This document shows, one piece after another, positions 33,037-41,735 of a stretch of DNA of 44,803 nt. This DNA comes from an uncultured Peptoniphilus sp. Its GTDB lineage: Bacteria; Bacillota; Clostridia; Tissierellales; Peptoniphilaceae. A program made the translations under genes and the position numbers. The stretch covers positions 1-44,803 of the forward strand of contig NZ_CAMILN010000009.1 in the NCBI RefSeq assembly GCF_946222045.1, given 5' to 3'. Positions within the stretch are counted from its first letter, which is position 1; each line of letters starts with the position of its first letter. The notes beneath the pieces were generated by a model. It was not told the origin of the DNA. It was given only the letters and a program-made list of their open reading frames with translations, and ran no database searches.

Positions 33037-34302
33037 ATGATAATTAAAGGTGGAAGAGTTCTTGATCCAGTATCTAAAAGAGATGAAGTTATAGACATAA
33101 AGATTGAAGATGGGAAAATTATAAAAATTGCAAAAGATATTGAAGCATCAAGTGACAAGGAAGAAGTTATTGATGCAAGAGAAAAAGTCGTTGTCCCAGG
33201 TCTAATAGATGTCCATGTTCACTTTAGGGATCCAGGTCAAACTCAAAAGGAAGACCTAGTGACAGGAAGCCAAGCTGCCATTGCTGGTGGCTTTACTAGT
33301 GTGGTCCAAATGGCAAACACAAGTCCAAAAATTGATTCTAAGGAAAAAATAATTGAACATTACATGAAGGCCAGAGACCTACCTCTAAAAGTTTTTACAG
33401 TTTCAGCTCTTACAAAAAATTTTGGAGACTTAGAACTAGTTGATATGGAAGAAAACTTTAAGAGGGGAGCAGTTGCTTTCACTGATGATGGAATCCCAAA
33501 TAGGAACTCTGAACTTATACTTGAAGCAATGAACAGGGCCAAAGAACTTGACGCTCTTATCTCCTTCCACGAAGAAGACCCAGACTTAATTGGACAAAAT
33601 GGAATAAATCATTCAGAAGTATCAGAAAAACTTGGAATATATGGTTCACCTAATATTGCAGAGACATCTTTTATAGCAAGAGACGTGGCTATGGCAATCT
33701 ATACTGGGGCAAAAATTTCTATCCAACATATTTCTACAGGACTTGGAGTAGACCTAGTCAAGTTTGGAAAGGAAATGGGTGCAAATATTTATGCAGAAGT
33801 AACACCCCACCACATAGCCCTAAATGATTCTGCAGTTTTAGAATATGGAAGTCTTGCAAAAATGAATCCTCCACTAAGGAGTGAAGAGGATAGACTTAGA
33901 ATTATTAAGGGAATAAAAGAAGGGACAATAGAAATTATTGCAACAGACCATGCACCTCACACAGCTGAAGAAAAATCTAAAGAAATAACTAAGGCTCCAT
34001 CGGGAATAATTGGTCTTGAGACGTCTTTTTCAATTTGCTATGAAAATTTAGTTTTGACAGAAGAAATTAGCCTTATGAAATTAATTGAACTCATGTCTAC
34101 AAATCCTGCAAGAATATATGGACTTGAGGGTGGAGAAATAAGTGAGGGCAAAATTGCTGACCTTGCAATAATAGATCTTGATAGTGAATATAAGATAGAT
34201 AAATATAAATCTAAATCTTCTAATACTCCTTTCAAGGATAAGGCCCTTAGAGGGGAAGTCCTATATACAATCTCTGAAGGAGAACTTGTATACAAAAAAT
34301 AA
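33037..34302 (+). CDS. pyrC: Dihydroorotase (class I)
   Basis: 421 residues. Metal site DVHVHFRDPGQTQKEDL, substrate-loop QMANTSP, VTPHHIALND and the catalytic ATDHAPH are present. It closes carbamoyl aspartate to dihydroorotate in pyrimidine synthesis. No other pyr gene lies within the window, so either the pathway is scattered or this is a paralogue acting on a related cyclic amide; the intact motifs favour a true dihydroorotase. AGAGGAG precedes the ATG. Confidence 0.93.
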   Translation: MIIKGGRVLDPVSKRDEVIDIKIEDGKIIKIAKDIEASSDKEEVIDAREKVVVPGLIDVHVHFRDPGQTQKEDLVTGSQAAIAGGFTSVVQMANTSPKIDSKEKIIEHYMKARDLPLKVFTVSALTKNFGDLELVDMEENFKRGAVAFTDDGIPNRNSELILEAMNRAKELDALISFHEEDPDLIGQNGINHSEVSEKLGIYGSPNIAETSFIARDVAMAIYTGAKISIQHISTGLGVDLVKFGKEMGANIYAEVTPHHIALNDSAVLEYGSLAKMNPPLRSEEDRLRIIKGIKEGTIEIIATDHAPHTAEEKSKEITKAPSGIIGLETSFSICYENLVLTEEISLMKLIELMSTNPARIYGLEGGEISEGKIADLAIIDLDSEYKIDKYKSKSSNTPFKDKALRGEVLYTISEGELVYKK

Positions 34303-34392
34303 ATATGTCAAAGTGGATACAATGATAAAGGTTTAAGTGAAATTCTTTAAAAATTATTGTCTTTAGTATATTATTAGAAAAGGGAGGTAATT

Positions 34393-36150
34393 ATGAAAAA
34401 ACTTAATATTAAAATTCTTGATTTTAAAAGTATAAAAGATACTTTTAAAAGATTTCCCTTTACAATAATATCAGCTACACTTGCAAGTATATTTCTGATA
34501 CTAGCGACTTATGATCAAAATGCAGAAGACTTTAACAATAAAATGATAACTTACGGATTAGTTTTTATCTTTGCCATATTTTTATATGCATTTATAAGAC
34601 TTTTCAATGAAGGATTAAGGAATTTTTATGATCTAAAAAACTTAAAAAATAATAATTTATTAAAAATAATTTCTTATGTTGTAAGCTTGCCCATACTTTA
34701 TGGAATTTACGAATTAGTATCTAATGAGGCAGGTCCTTTGACAAAATATGATGATAATTTTGTTTTCTTTACCCTGATAGCATCACTAATAGTGGCATCT
34801 TCCTTTGTAGCAAAATTTAATTATCACGAAGACTATGTAGCCTATGTTGCAAAAATCTTAAGAGCCTTTATAATTTCCAACATTTACAGCTTTATAGTTT
34901 TTGTAGGAGTTTCTGCTATAGTATTTGCCCTGGATTCACTTTTTAAATTTAGTTTTGGATCCTTAGTTTATTTAAGAATTGGAATATTTTCCTTTATCTT
35001 ATTTAATGTAATAACTTTTTTCCAAGATTTTCCAAAGGTAAGGGACTCTTTTACAGACTACAAGTATCCCAAACCCTTTAGGATTCTTTTGGTCTATATA
35101 ATTACGCCTTTAGTTATTATTTACACATTAATACTCTTGGCATACTTTATAAAGATTTTAGTCCTTTGGCAAATCCCAAATAACTTAATAGTAAATCTTG
35201 TAATTTGGTTTGCATCTTTTTCTGTAGTTTACTTGTTTTTCCTTTCGAGAGTGGATTCAATTGGATTTATAAATAAATTTAAAATTATTTTCCCAATAAG
35301 TTTATTCCCTCTGCTTGGGATGATGTTTTTTGCAATTTACCTAAGAATTAAGGAATATGGACTTACAGAAAACAGATACATTGTCCTTGCAGGAGGACTT
35401 TGGGTATTTTTATCCTTAATTTACTATATTTTTTATAGGGAAAATTCAAATATAACTGTGCCAATTTTCTTAGCTGCCATTATATTGGTAACTGGAATTG
35501 GACCAGCCTCTGCAACAAGACTTAGCACTAGGTCACAAAATGCTAGGTTTGAAAAACTCTTAAAGGAGAACAACATGATTGCGGGAGAAGACATAAGGTC
35601 TGATGTGAAGCTCGATAGCTTTGTAAAAAACCAAATAATAGATATAGTTTCTTATATGGATAAGAGAGACAGACTTGAAGAGTTAAAATATCTTCCAAAG
35701 GAATTTAAACTTAGCGAAGAAAGTTTCACAAGGGTTTTTGGCTTCTCTAATAAAGTTGAAAACACATCTTATCGTGGTTACTCTTATACTGATGGCATTG
35801 TCGACGAAGGAGAACTTGGATTTAATTTAGATATAGAAGGCTACAAGAATATTATTTTTGTTTACTCACTAGATAAGGAAGCGAAATCTGGGGATTATAA
35901 GTTTGAAAAAAATAATAAAGAAATAAATATTTATAAAAAAGAAAATGGTGACTACCGACTTAAAAAGTCCATTGATCTAGTGGCCCTAAGGGATAAACTG
36001 AAAACTCTTGAAAAGACTAAGGACCAAATAAAGTTAGAAGACCTAGCAATAGAAGATGGCAACTATAAAATCTATTTCACAAATATTTTTTTTGGCGATG
36101 AAGACAAGATGGAAAATGCCTATATTGAATTCTATCTCTTGACTAAGTAG
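34393..36150 (+). CDS. DUF4153 multi-pass membrane protein
   Basis: 585 residues: roughly ten to eleven membrane helices up to about residue 375, ending in GIGPASATRLSTRSQN, which is typical of DUF4153 proteins, then a soluble C-terminal region (about 380-585) probably outside the membrane. The function of the family is unknown. GGGAGG precedes the ATG. Followed after ten bases by the His/Cys-tailed protein gene, so they share a transcript. Confidence 0.75.
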   Translation: MKKLNIKILDFKSIKDTFKRFPFTIISATLASIFLILATYDQNAEDFNNKMITYGLVFIFAIFLYAFIRLFNEGLRNFYDLKNLKNNNLLKIISYVVSLPILYGIYELVSNEAGPLTKYDDNFVFFTLIASLIVASSFVAKFNYHEDYVAYVAKILRAFIISNIYSFIVFVGVSAIVFALDSLFKFSFGSLVYLRIGIFSFILFNVITFFQDFPKVRDSFTDYKYPKPFRILLVYIITPLVIIYTLILLAYFIKILVLWQIPNNLIVNLVIWFASFSVVYLFFLSRVDSIGFINKFKIIFPISLFPLLGMMFFAIYLRIKEYGLTENRYIVLAGGLWVFLSLIYYIFYRENSNITVPIFLAAIILVTGIGPASATRLSTRSQNARFEKLLKENNMIAGEDIRSDVKLDSFVKNQIIDIVSYMDKRDRLEELKYLPKEFKLSEESFTRVFGFSNKVENTSYRGYSYTDGIVDEGELGFNLDIEGYKNIIFVYSLDKEAKSGDYKFEKNNKEINIYKKENGDYRLKKSIDLVALRDKLKTLEKTKDQIKLEDLAIEDGNYKIYFTNIFFGDEDKMENAYIEFYLLTK

Positions 36151-36160
36151 GAGGCATAAA

Positions 36161-36712
36161 TTGTATTATATAAATTTTGAAAATGATGTTTTTATTGATG
36201 AGAACATAGACCTTTCACACCTAAAAGACCTTGTAAGAATTTACCTTAATAGGTGTGACTCTTATCAAATCACAGTTTTAAAAGAAGATAAGAAATCAAA
36301 AAAACTTGTAGATGACTTGGCTGTTTATTCAGATGAAAATGGATACGAGTATATCTTGCAAGGCATCATTGATGAAGACTTTAAAAAATTAATTTTAGAA
36401 AATCTTATAGGTGAAAGTGCCTTAAACTTTATGGGCTTAAGTCTTTATGATGATGGAATTTTAAAATTAGAAATCTTAAATTATGGAAGCGAAGTCTACA
36501 TCTATGGCTTTGACAAAAAAACTGTAGTAGAATTTGCCGATGAACTTGAAAAAGTTTATGGAATAAAAGAAGTCAACGTCTATATAGATGAAAACAGTGA
36601 AGAGGATAATGACCACCACCAACACGACCACGATCATGACCATTCATGTGAGTGCGATTCCCATGATGATCACGACGGTTTATGTGGATGTGGTGAGTCT
36701 TGTAACAATTAA
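36161..36712 (+). CDS. Unrecognised protein with His/Cys-rich metal-binding tail
   Basis: 183 residues from a TTG start with AGGAGG upstream. Residues 1-145 form an alpha/beta region without a family I recognise. The last ~35 residues hold eight His and five Cys: a HHQHDHDHDH run, then CEC, a His/Asp stretch and CGCGESC. Such tails bind Ni, Zn or Co in proteins like SlyD and HypB, or buffer metal. No metal transporter or metalloenzyme is adjacent, only the DUF4153 membrane protein upstream. A metal-storage or metal-delivery role is an inference from composition alone. Confidence 0.65.
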   Translation: MYYINFENDVFIDENIDLSHLKDLVRIYLNRCDSYQITVLKEDKKSKKLVDDLAVYSDENGYEYILQGIIDEDFKKLILENLIGESALNFMGLSLYDDGILKLEILNYGSEVYIYGFDKKTVVEFADELEKVYGIKEVNVYIDENSEEDNDHHQHDHDHDHSCECDSHDDHDGLCGCGESCNN

Positions 36713-36719
36713 AAACAAA

Positions 36720-36757
36720 AATAAGAGTCTATCAAGTGATAGACTCTTATTTTTTTA
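36720..36757. terminator. Bidirectional terminator between convergent genes
   Basis: A perfect 13-bp stem ATAAGAGTCTATC (36720-36732) with GATAGACTCTTAT (36737-36749), loop AAGT, T run on the right and A run on the left. It serves the His/Cys-tail gene (+) and the pyrophosphatase gene (-). Confidence 0.9.
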
Positions 36758-36762
36758 TCTTC

Positions 36763-38397
36763 TTATGAAATTTCTTCTGATATTGCAGAGGAAATTTTTG
36801 GTAAAAGTTGTTTCTTTCTTGAGAGAAGGCCTTCTGATAAAAACTTATCTCCAACTAGGTCCTTGTCAAATTTTCTTGCAATAGCTTCCTTGAAGGAACC
36901 TGCTAAGATGACTTCGGAAACTTCTTTAAAAATGTCTGTAATCATTAGGACAAAGGTCTCTGCATCAGATGTAGCTACAAAGTTTTCCATGGCTTCTTTT
37001 AGTTCATTTTCAACTGAAGCTGTTGACTCTAGGTCCATGGTAAAAATTTGGCAGACCCTTACATTAACTCCTTCAACAGAAAAGTTTTTAACATCAGACT
37101 TTAAAAGCTCATCAGGTTTTCTGCCTTCAAGGCTCGTGCCTGCACGGAACATCTTCATGGCAAAGTCATCAACATCAATGGCTGCAATTTTTTTCATCTT
37201 GTTTAGGACATACTTGTCTGTTTCAGTTGAAGTTGGTGACCTAAAGAGTAAGGTGTCAGAAATAATTGCTGCACAAAGAAGTCCAGCAACTTCACGAGAT
37301 GGTTTGATCCCATTTTCAAAAAACATTTTTGAAACAATTGTAGCGGTTGATCCCACAGGTTCGTTCCTAAAATAAATTGGTGAAGATGTGGAGATATTTG
37401 CAACTCTATGGTGGTCCACAATTTGAACAATTTCTGCAGCGTCAATGTCGTCAATAGATTGGTTCCTCTCGTTGTGGTCTACTAAAATTATTTTTTTCTT
37501 TAAATTTGAAATTAAGTGGTATCTTGAAATATTTCCTATAACCTTGTTCTTGTTGTCAAGGACTGGATAGGACCTAAATCTTGATTGGGACATTTTTTCT
37601 CTTACGTCGTCAATTAAATCGTCTTTGTGAAAAACCACTAGGTCATCTCTTGTCATTACATATTCAACAGGCACAGCTTGGGGCAAAAGTCTTGCCACCA
37701 TAAAAGTAGATAGTCCAGTTGAAATCACTGCAACGTTATTTTCTTTTGCAAGCTCCATAAGTTCGTCGTCAAGCTTGCTGGAGATAGTTAGGATTAAAAG
37801 AGAAACTCCTTTTCTTATTACAGATTCTTGGTCCTTTACATCGTCTCCAACAATTACAATGTCCCCTTCGCTTATAAGGTCTTGATTTTTTATGGCCTTG
37901 ACAGCCATCTTGCCAGTGAATTCTCTTGCTTTATCGGGAAGATAGAGGACCTTTCCCTTAAGTACTTCTAAAATATTTTCAAAACTTGTATTAGACCTGC
38001 CAATAATTGAGTCGTCCCAAATTTCCATGTAAGTTGACGCAATGTTGGAAAGACTCACTATTCCAATTAAATTGTCATCGTCATCTACAACTGGAAGTGA
38101 ACTTATATTATTTTTTTGAATTAGGTCCATGGCAGAGGCCATAGAAAGGCTTGGATTGACACAGTAGGCTGCGTCAATTTCTATGTCGCGAACTTGTGGC
38201 TTAATAGAAGTTTTAAGCCTTGGTCTTTGAACCTTAAAATAGTCTAGGACAAATTCTGTTTCCCTATTTAGGTTTCCCAATCTAATTGCTTCAGCGTCTT
38301 CGCCCATCTTGTTTTTTAATTCTGCAAGGGCTATGGCAGAACATATACTATCAGTATCTGGATTTTTGTGACCAGTTATATAAATTTTATTTTTCAT
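36763..38397 (-). CDS. Manganese-dependent inorganic pyrophosphatase with CBS and DRTGG domains
   Basis: 544 residues, the length of regulated family II enzymes. The N-terminal DHH part has GHKNPDTDSICSAIA (His10, Asp14, Asp16). A CBS domain near 75-125, a DRTGG-like domain (about 125-245) and a second CBS domain (about 245-305) follow, then the rest of DHH with IVDHHRVANIS and the DHHA2 domain with SLEGRKPDELL. It splits pyrophosphate; in relatives the CBS domains bind AMP, ADP or diadenosine polyphosphates. The ATG at 38397 follows GGAGG. It is divergent from the flavoprotein gene. Confidence 0.93.
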   Translation of the reverse strand: MKNKIYITGHKNPDTDSICSAIALAELKNKMGEDAEAIRLGNLNRETEFVLDYFKVQRPRLKTSIKPQVRDIEIDAAYCVNPSLSMASAMDLIQKNNISSLPVVDDDDNLIGIVSLSNIASTYMEIWDDSIIGRSNTSFENILEVLKGKVLYLPDKAREFTGKMAVKAIKNQDLISEGDIVIVGDDVKDQESVIRKGVSLLILTISSKLDDELMELAKENNVAVISTGLSTFMVARLLPQAVPVEYVMTRDDLVVFHKDDLIDDVREKMSQSRFRSYPVLDNKNKVIGNISRYHLISNLKKKIILVDHNERNQSIDDIDAAEIVQIVDHHRVANISTSSPIYFRNEPVGSTATIVSKMFFENGIKPSREVAGLLCAAIISDTLLFRSPTSTETDKYVLNKMKKIAAIDVDDFAMKMFRAGTSLEGRKPDELLKSDVKNFSVEGVNVRVCQIFTMDLESTASVENELKEAMENFVATSDAETFVLMITDIFKEVSEVILAGSFKEAIARKFDKDLVGDKFLSEGLLSRKKQLLPKISSAISEEIS

Positions 38398-38419
38398 ACA
38401 TCCTCCAAATTTCTAAGTC

Positions 38420-38428
38420 ATTATAACA
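38420..38428 (-). promoter_or_regulatory. Extended -10 promoter for the pyrophosphatase gene
   Basis: On the minus strand TGTTATAAT, 22 bases before the start codon. Confidence 0.6.
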
Positions 38429-38444
38429 TAAAATGGCTTAAATC

Positions 38445-38474
38445 TTGTAAAATTATATGAACTTAGGATATAAT
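38445..38474 (+). promoter_or_regulatory. Promoter for the flavoprotein gene
   Basis: TTGTAA (38445-38450), 18-bp spacer, TATAAT (38469-38474). Transcription should start near 38481, past the ATG at 38477 and eight bases before the ATG at 38489. Confidence 0.55.
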
Positions 38475-38488
38475 TTATGAGTGATAAT

Positions 38489-39691
38489 ATGGATATAATA
38501 ATAATTGGTGCAGGGGCAAGTGGAATTGTCACTGCAATAAATGCAAAAAATGAAAACAATAAGGTAATTCTTTTAGAAAAAAATGACAGGATTGGGAAAA
38601 AATTGTTGGCCACAGGCAACGGAAGATGCAACTACACCAACATGAATTTGACTGAGAAAAATTATTCTTCTCCTGACTTTGTAAAAAATACCCTAGAAGA
38701 ATTTACTAATGAAGACCTAATTAATTACTTTAAAATTTTAGGACTTGAATCAACTCGTGACGGAGAAAGAGTCTATCCCATAAGTCTAAAGGCAAATTCT
38801 GTTTTAAATATTTTGATCTATTGGCTTGAGAAAAAGGGAATAGAAATAAAAACTAATACGCAAGTCAAGGAAATAAAAAAGAAAAAGAAGGGATATGAGG
38901 TTATAACTAATGAAGAGACTCTCAAGGCTGACGTAGTGGTAGCTGCCTTTGGTGGCAAGGCCATGCCAGCAAGTGGGTCCGATGGAGTTAGTTTTGAAAT
39001 CCTAAAAAAGATGGGAATAAGGGTTACTGATTTAAAACCAGCTCTTACTCAGTTAAAACTTGACTCAAAATATTTAAAACACCTAAGTGGGACAAAGGTC
39101 CTAGGTCGTGCAAGGTTATTAAAGAATGAAAAACTTGTAGATGAGAGAGAAGGGGAAATTTTATTTACTAACTACGGAATTAGTGGTCCACCAATTCTAG
39201 ATATGTCGGTAAATATTAGTGATAATAATGTGATTGAAGTTCCCCTTATAAATAACTTAAATGAAGATAGCATCGACATGCTCTACAACAGGTATTACAT
39301 GTTCCCAGACTTTTCCCTTGAAGAATTTTTGCTGGGAATTGTAGACAAAAAGTTTATCCATTACATTGTTGATTCACTAAATATGGACAAAAATATTGCC
39401 ATGAACATGATTCCTGTTGGAGATTTTGAAAAAATTATTGGACTTCTTTTAAAATCTCGTTTTAGGGTAACAGGCAACACTGGATTTAAAAATGCCCAAG
39501 TGACAAGAGGTGGAGTTTCTCTTGATGAAGTAAATCCAGAAAACTATGAATCAAAAAAATTTAAGGACCTCTATATAATTGGAGAGGCCCTAGACATTGA
39601 TGGGGACTGTGGAGGATATAACCTTCACTTTGCCTTTGGCTGTGGATATAGGCTTGGGAAAATCTTAAGGGAAAAAAGCAATTTGCAATAG
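38489..39691 (+). CDS. BaiN/HI0933-family FAD-dependent oxidoreductase
   Basis: 400 residues from ATG 38489, preferred because the promoter predicts a transcript starting near 38481; an ATG at 38477 would add four residues. The Rossmann motif IIIIGAGASGIV, KNDRIGKKLLATGNGRCNYTN and the C-terminal ALDIDGDCGGYNLHFAFGCGY are signatures of the HI0933-like (YhiN/BaiN, 'aminoacetone oxidase') group. The enzyme class is clear, but the substrate varies or is unknown; in gut Clostridia one member acts on bile-acid intermediates, which cannot be assumed here. Confidence 0.9.
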   Translation: MDIIIIGAGASGIVTAINAKNENNKVILLEKNDRIGKKLLATGNGRCNYTNMNLTEKNYSSPDFVKNTLEEFTNEDLINYFKILGLESTRDGERVYPISLKANSVLNILIYWLEKKGIEIKTNTQVKEIKKKKKGYEVITNEETLKADVVVAAFGGKAMPASGSDGVSFEILKKMGIRVTDLKPALTQLKLDSKYLKHLSGTKVLGRARLLKNEKLVDEREGEILFTNYGISGPPILDMSVNISDNNVIEVPLINNLNEDSIDMLYNRYYMFPDFSLEEFLLGIVDKKFIHYIVDSLNMDKNIAMNMIPVGDFEKIIGLLLKSRFRVTGNTGFKNAQVTRGGVSLDEVNPENYESKKFKDLYIIGEALDIDGDCGGYNLHFAFGCGYRLGKILREKSNLQ

Positions 39692-39763
39692 AAGTTAAAT
39701 CAGATTAAAATAGTCTTTGCGATTAATTTTGAAATTACATCTTGCAATAGATTTGGAGGAAGT

Positions 39764-41041
39764 ATGTTTTATTTACAGAAAAAATTAAAGGAATTTGGGA
39801 ATATTTCTGTTGGAATTGTTGGCTCAGGTATTATGGGAAGCTCGCTTTTCACTTTGCTTAGCCAAAATGAAAATTTTTATCCCCTTGTATTTGCGTCAAG
39901 AAATAAAAAAACTTTGGAGGCTGCTATTGATGCAGCAAATATAGATAAAAATGACCTTGCCTTTACTGATGACATAGAAGAAGCTAAGAAGCTTTTAAAA
40001 GAAAAAAAATATATTGGAACTACGAATAATTTAATAGCTGCATCCCTTGTAGATTGCTTAGTGGATTGCACTGGAGATACAGAGACTGGAACAAGGCTTT
40101 CTCTTATTGCTATTGAGAACAAGGTTGACATTGTCAGCCTCAACGTGGAAATGGATGCAACTGTTGGTCCTTATTTAAAGGTCTTGGCAGATGAAAAGGG
40201 AGTAGTTTATTCTGGAACTAAGGGAGACGAACCTGGTGCAATTGTAGAAATTTATGAATTTGCAAAAACTTGTGGCTTTGAAGTCCTAGTCCTAGGCAAG
40301 GGTAAAAATAATGAATTAAATAATTATGCTACACCAGACACTTTAAGGGAAGCTGCAGAAAAAAAGGGAATAAACCCTAGGATGCTAACCTCCTTTGTTG
40401 ACGGAACAAACACAATGATTGAACTCAACGCAGTTTGCAATGCCATTGGATTTGTACCAGACGTAAGAGGCTGTCACTTTATAGATACTGATCCAAAAAG
40501 TATTTCAGATGACTTCAAGCTAAAAGAAGATGGGGGGATTTTAAATTCCTATGGAGTTGTTGACTTTGCAACGGGAATTGCTCCTGGAGTCTTTGCAGTA
40601 GTAAGACCAAAATCAGACATAATAGATAAGGAAATGAAGTATCTTTCTATGGGAGAAGGTCCAAACTACGCTATTTATAGGCCCTATCACTTGACTAGCA
40701 TCGAGACAATTGTTTCTATTATAAAGGCTGTTGTCTTAAGAGATGAATCTATTGCTCCTATTGGTAGACCTTTTGCAGAAACAGTTTCTGTAGCCAAGAG
40801 GGATATCAAAAAAGGAGAGGCCTTTGATTCTATTGGTGGAGAAATGATTTTTGGAAGTCTTGAGAAGAAGGAAGACCAAGAGAAAGGAAACCACCTACCA
40901 ATAGGAATAGTAACTGAAGGTGCTATTGCCAAGAGGGATATTAAAAAGGGAAGTCTACTCACTTACGATGATGTTTCTCTAAACCAGGACTCAGAAATTG
41001 TTAAGTTGAGAAAAATTCAAGATGACTATTTTAAATTGTGA
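39764..41041 (+). CDS. Homoserine-dehydrogenase-like NAD(P)-binding protein with SAF domain
   Basis: 425 residues. Rossmann motif VGIVGSGIMGSSL (about 17-29) starts a dehydrogenase-type fold, with SLVDCLVDCTGDTETGTRL and SGTKGDEPGAIVE downstream. The C-terminal part (about 335-425) is SAF-like: VAKRDIKKGEAF and AIAKRDIKKGSLLTYDDV are two turns of the same beta-clip pattern. Relatives occur in carbohydrate or sugar-acid gene sets, and no reaction can be named. GGAGG precedes the ATG. It lies 35 bases before the Rrf2 gene, which has its own promoter. Confidence 0.75.
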   Translation: MFYLQKKLKEFGNISVGIVGSGIMGSSLFTLLSQNENFYPLVFASRNKKTLEAAIDAANIDKNDLAFTDDIEEAKKLLKEKKYIGTTNNLIAASLVDCLVDCTGDTETGTRLSLIAIENKVDIVSLNVEMDATVGPYLKVLADEKGVVYSGTKGDEPGAIVEIYEFAKTCGFEVLVLGKGKNNELNNYATPDTLREAAEKKGINPRMLTSFVDGTNTMIELNAVCNAIGFVPDVRGCHFIDTDPKSISDDFKLKEDGGILNSYGVVDFATGIAPGVFAVVRPKSDIIDKEMKYLSMGEGPNYAIYRPYHLTSIETIVSIIKAVVLRDESIAPIGRPFAETVSVAKRDIKKGEAFDSIGGEMIFGSLEKKEDQEKGNHLPIGIVTEGAIAKRDIKKGSLLTYDDVSLNQDSEIVKLRKIQDDYFKL

Positions 41042-41048
41042 ACATTGA

Positions 41049-41057
41049 TGGTATAAT
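41049..41057 (+). promoter_or_regulatory. Extended -10 promoter for the Rrf2 gene
   Basis: TGGTATAAT, 19 bases before the ATG at 41077. Confidence 0.6.
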
Positions 41058-41076
41058 ATCCTAAATAGGTGATAAT

Positions 41077-41487
41077 ATGAGAATAACACAAGAAACAGAC
41101 TATGCATTTCGTATTGTAAGTTATCTTGCTAAGAACGAGGGAAAGGTAATTGGAGCACCACAAATTGCCGAAAGCGAAGGTGTTACAAAAAGATTTACAC
41201 TTAGAATCCTTAGAAAATTAAACTTAGCTGGTATTACAGATGCGAAGAGGGGATCTAAGGGCGGATATTTTTTAAATAAACCCAAGGAAGAAATCACTTT
41301 ATATGATATACTTATAGCTGTAGATGGCCCTATTGTAATCAATAGGTGTCTACAAGAAGAAGATTCTTTCTGTAGCAAGCACCCTGAAGGAGATACAAGA
41401 CACTGTAAATTCCATGTGGCACTTGCTGGTATGCAATCAGAAATAATTAAAATGTTTAAAAGTCAAACAATTGACAATTTCATATAG
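41077..41487 (+). CDS. Rrf2-family transcriptional regulator
   Basis: 136 residues. Winged helix at the N terminus (TQETDYAFRIVSYLAKNEG, TLRILRKLNLAG, RGSKGGYFLNK wing) and a dimerisation helix at the end. Cys91, Cys99 and Cys110 occupy the IscR/NsrR cluster position, so an Fe-S cluster is likely and it may sense iron, oxygen or nitric oxide. The target is unknown; no isc or suf genes are nearby. AGGTGAT precedes the ATG. It lies immediately upstream of the T-box leader. Confidence 0.92.
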   Translation: MRITQETDYAFRIVSYLAKNEGKVIGAPQIAESEGVTKRFTLRILRKLNLAGITDAKRGSKGGYFLNKPKEEITLYDILIAVDGPIVINRCLQEEDSFCSKHPEGDTRHCKFHVALAGMQSEIIKMFKSQTIDNFI

Positions 41488-41492
41488 GCTTT

Positions 41493-41693
41493 GATGAGGA
41501 CGGTAACTTCTAGAAAGTAAGAGAACAGTTGGTTGGTGCAAAACTGCCTTTCGAAATTTTACATATCACCTCGGAGCCCAAGAGTCAAAAGCTCTTGCGC
41601 TATTTTGCGTTAAAATATTAAGTGATAGTTTCCTATAATTAGGGTGGTACCGCGGTTAGTTCGTCCCTTCTCTTTTGAGAAGGGGCTTTTTTT
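41493..41693 (+). promoter_or_regulatory. T-box riboswitch of ileS
   Basis: The canonical T-box AGGGTGGTACCGCGG is at 41641-41655, with UGGU fitting a tRNA whose discriminator is A. A purine-rich stem I lies upstream (41493-41580), and a likely specifier ATC is at 41565-41567 in ATATCACC, matching isoleucine. The terminator is CCCTTCTC (41665-41672) with GAGAAGGG (41677-41684), followed by a T run. Uncharged tRNA-Ile should block this hairpin and allow ileS transcription. Confidence 0.95.
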
Positions 41694-41735
41694 ATACAAA
41701 ATTTTTTATAAAAAAAGGAAGAAAAGGAGTTTTAG

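Noticed and set aside
34303..34392. Promoter or terminator between pyrC and the DUF4153 gene
   Set aside because: Only weak AT-rich -10-like sequence (TATATT at 34367) with no reliable -35, and no hairpin with a T run.
41471..41476. TTGACA as a -35 box for the T-box transcript
   Set aside because: It lies in the last codons of the Rrf2 gene and has no matching -10 at 16-18 bases.
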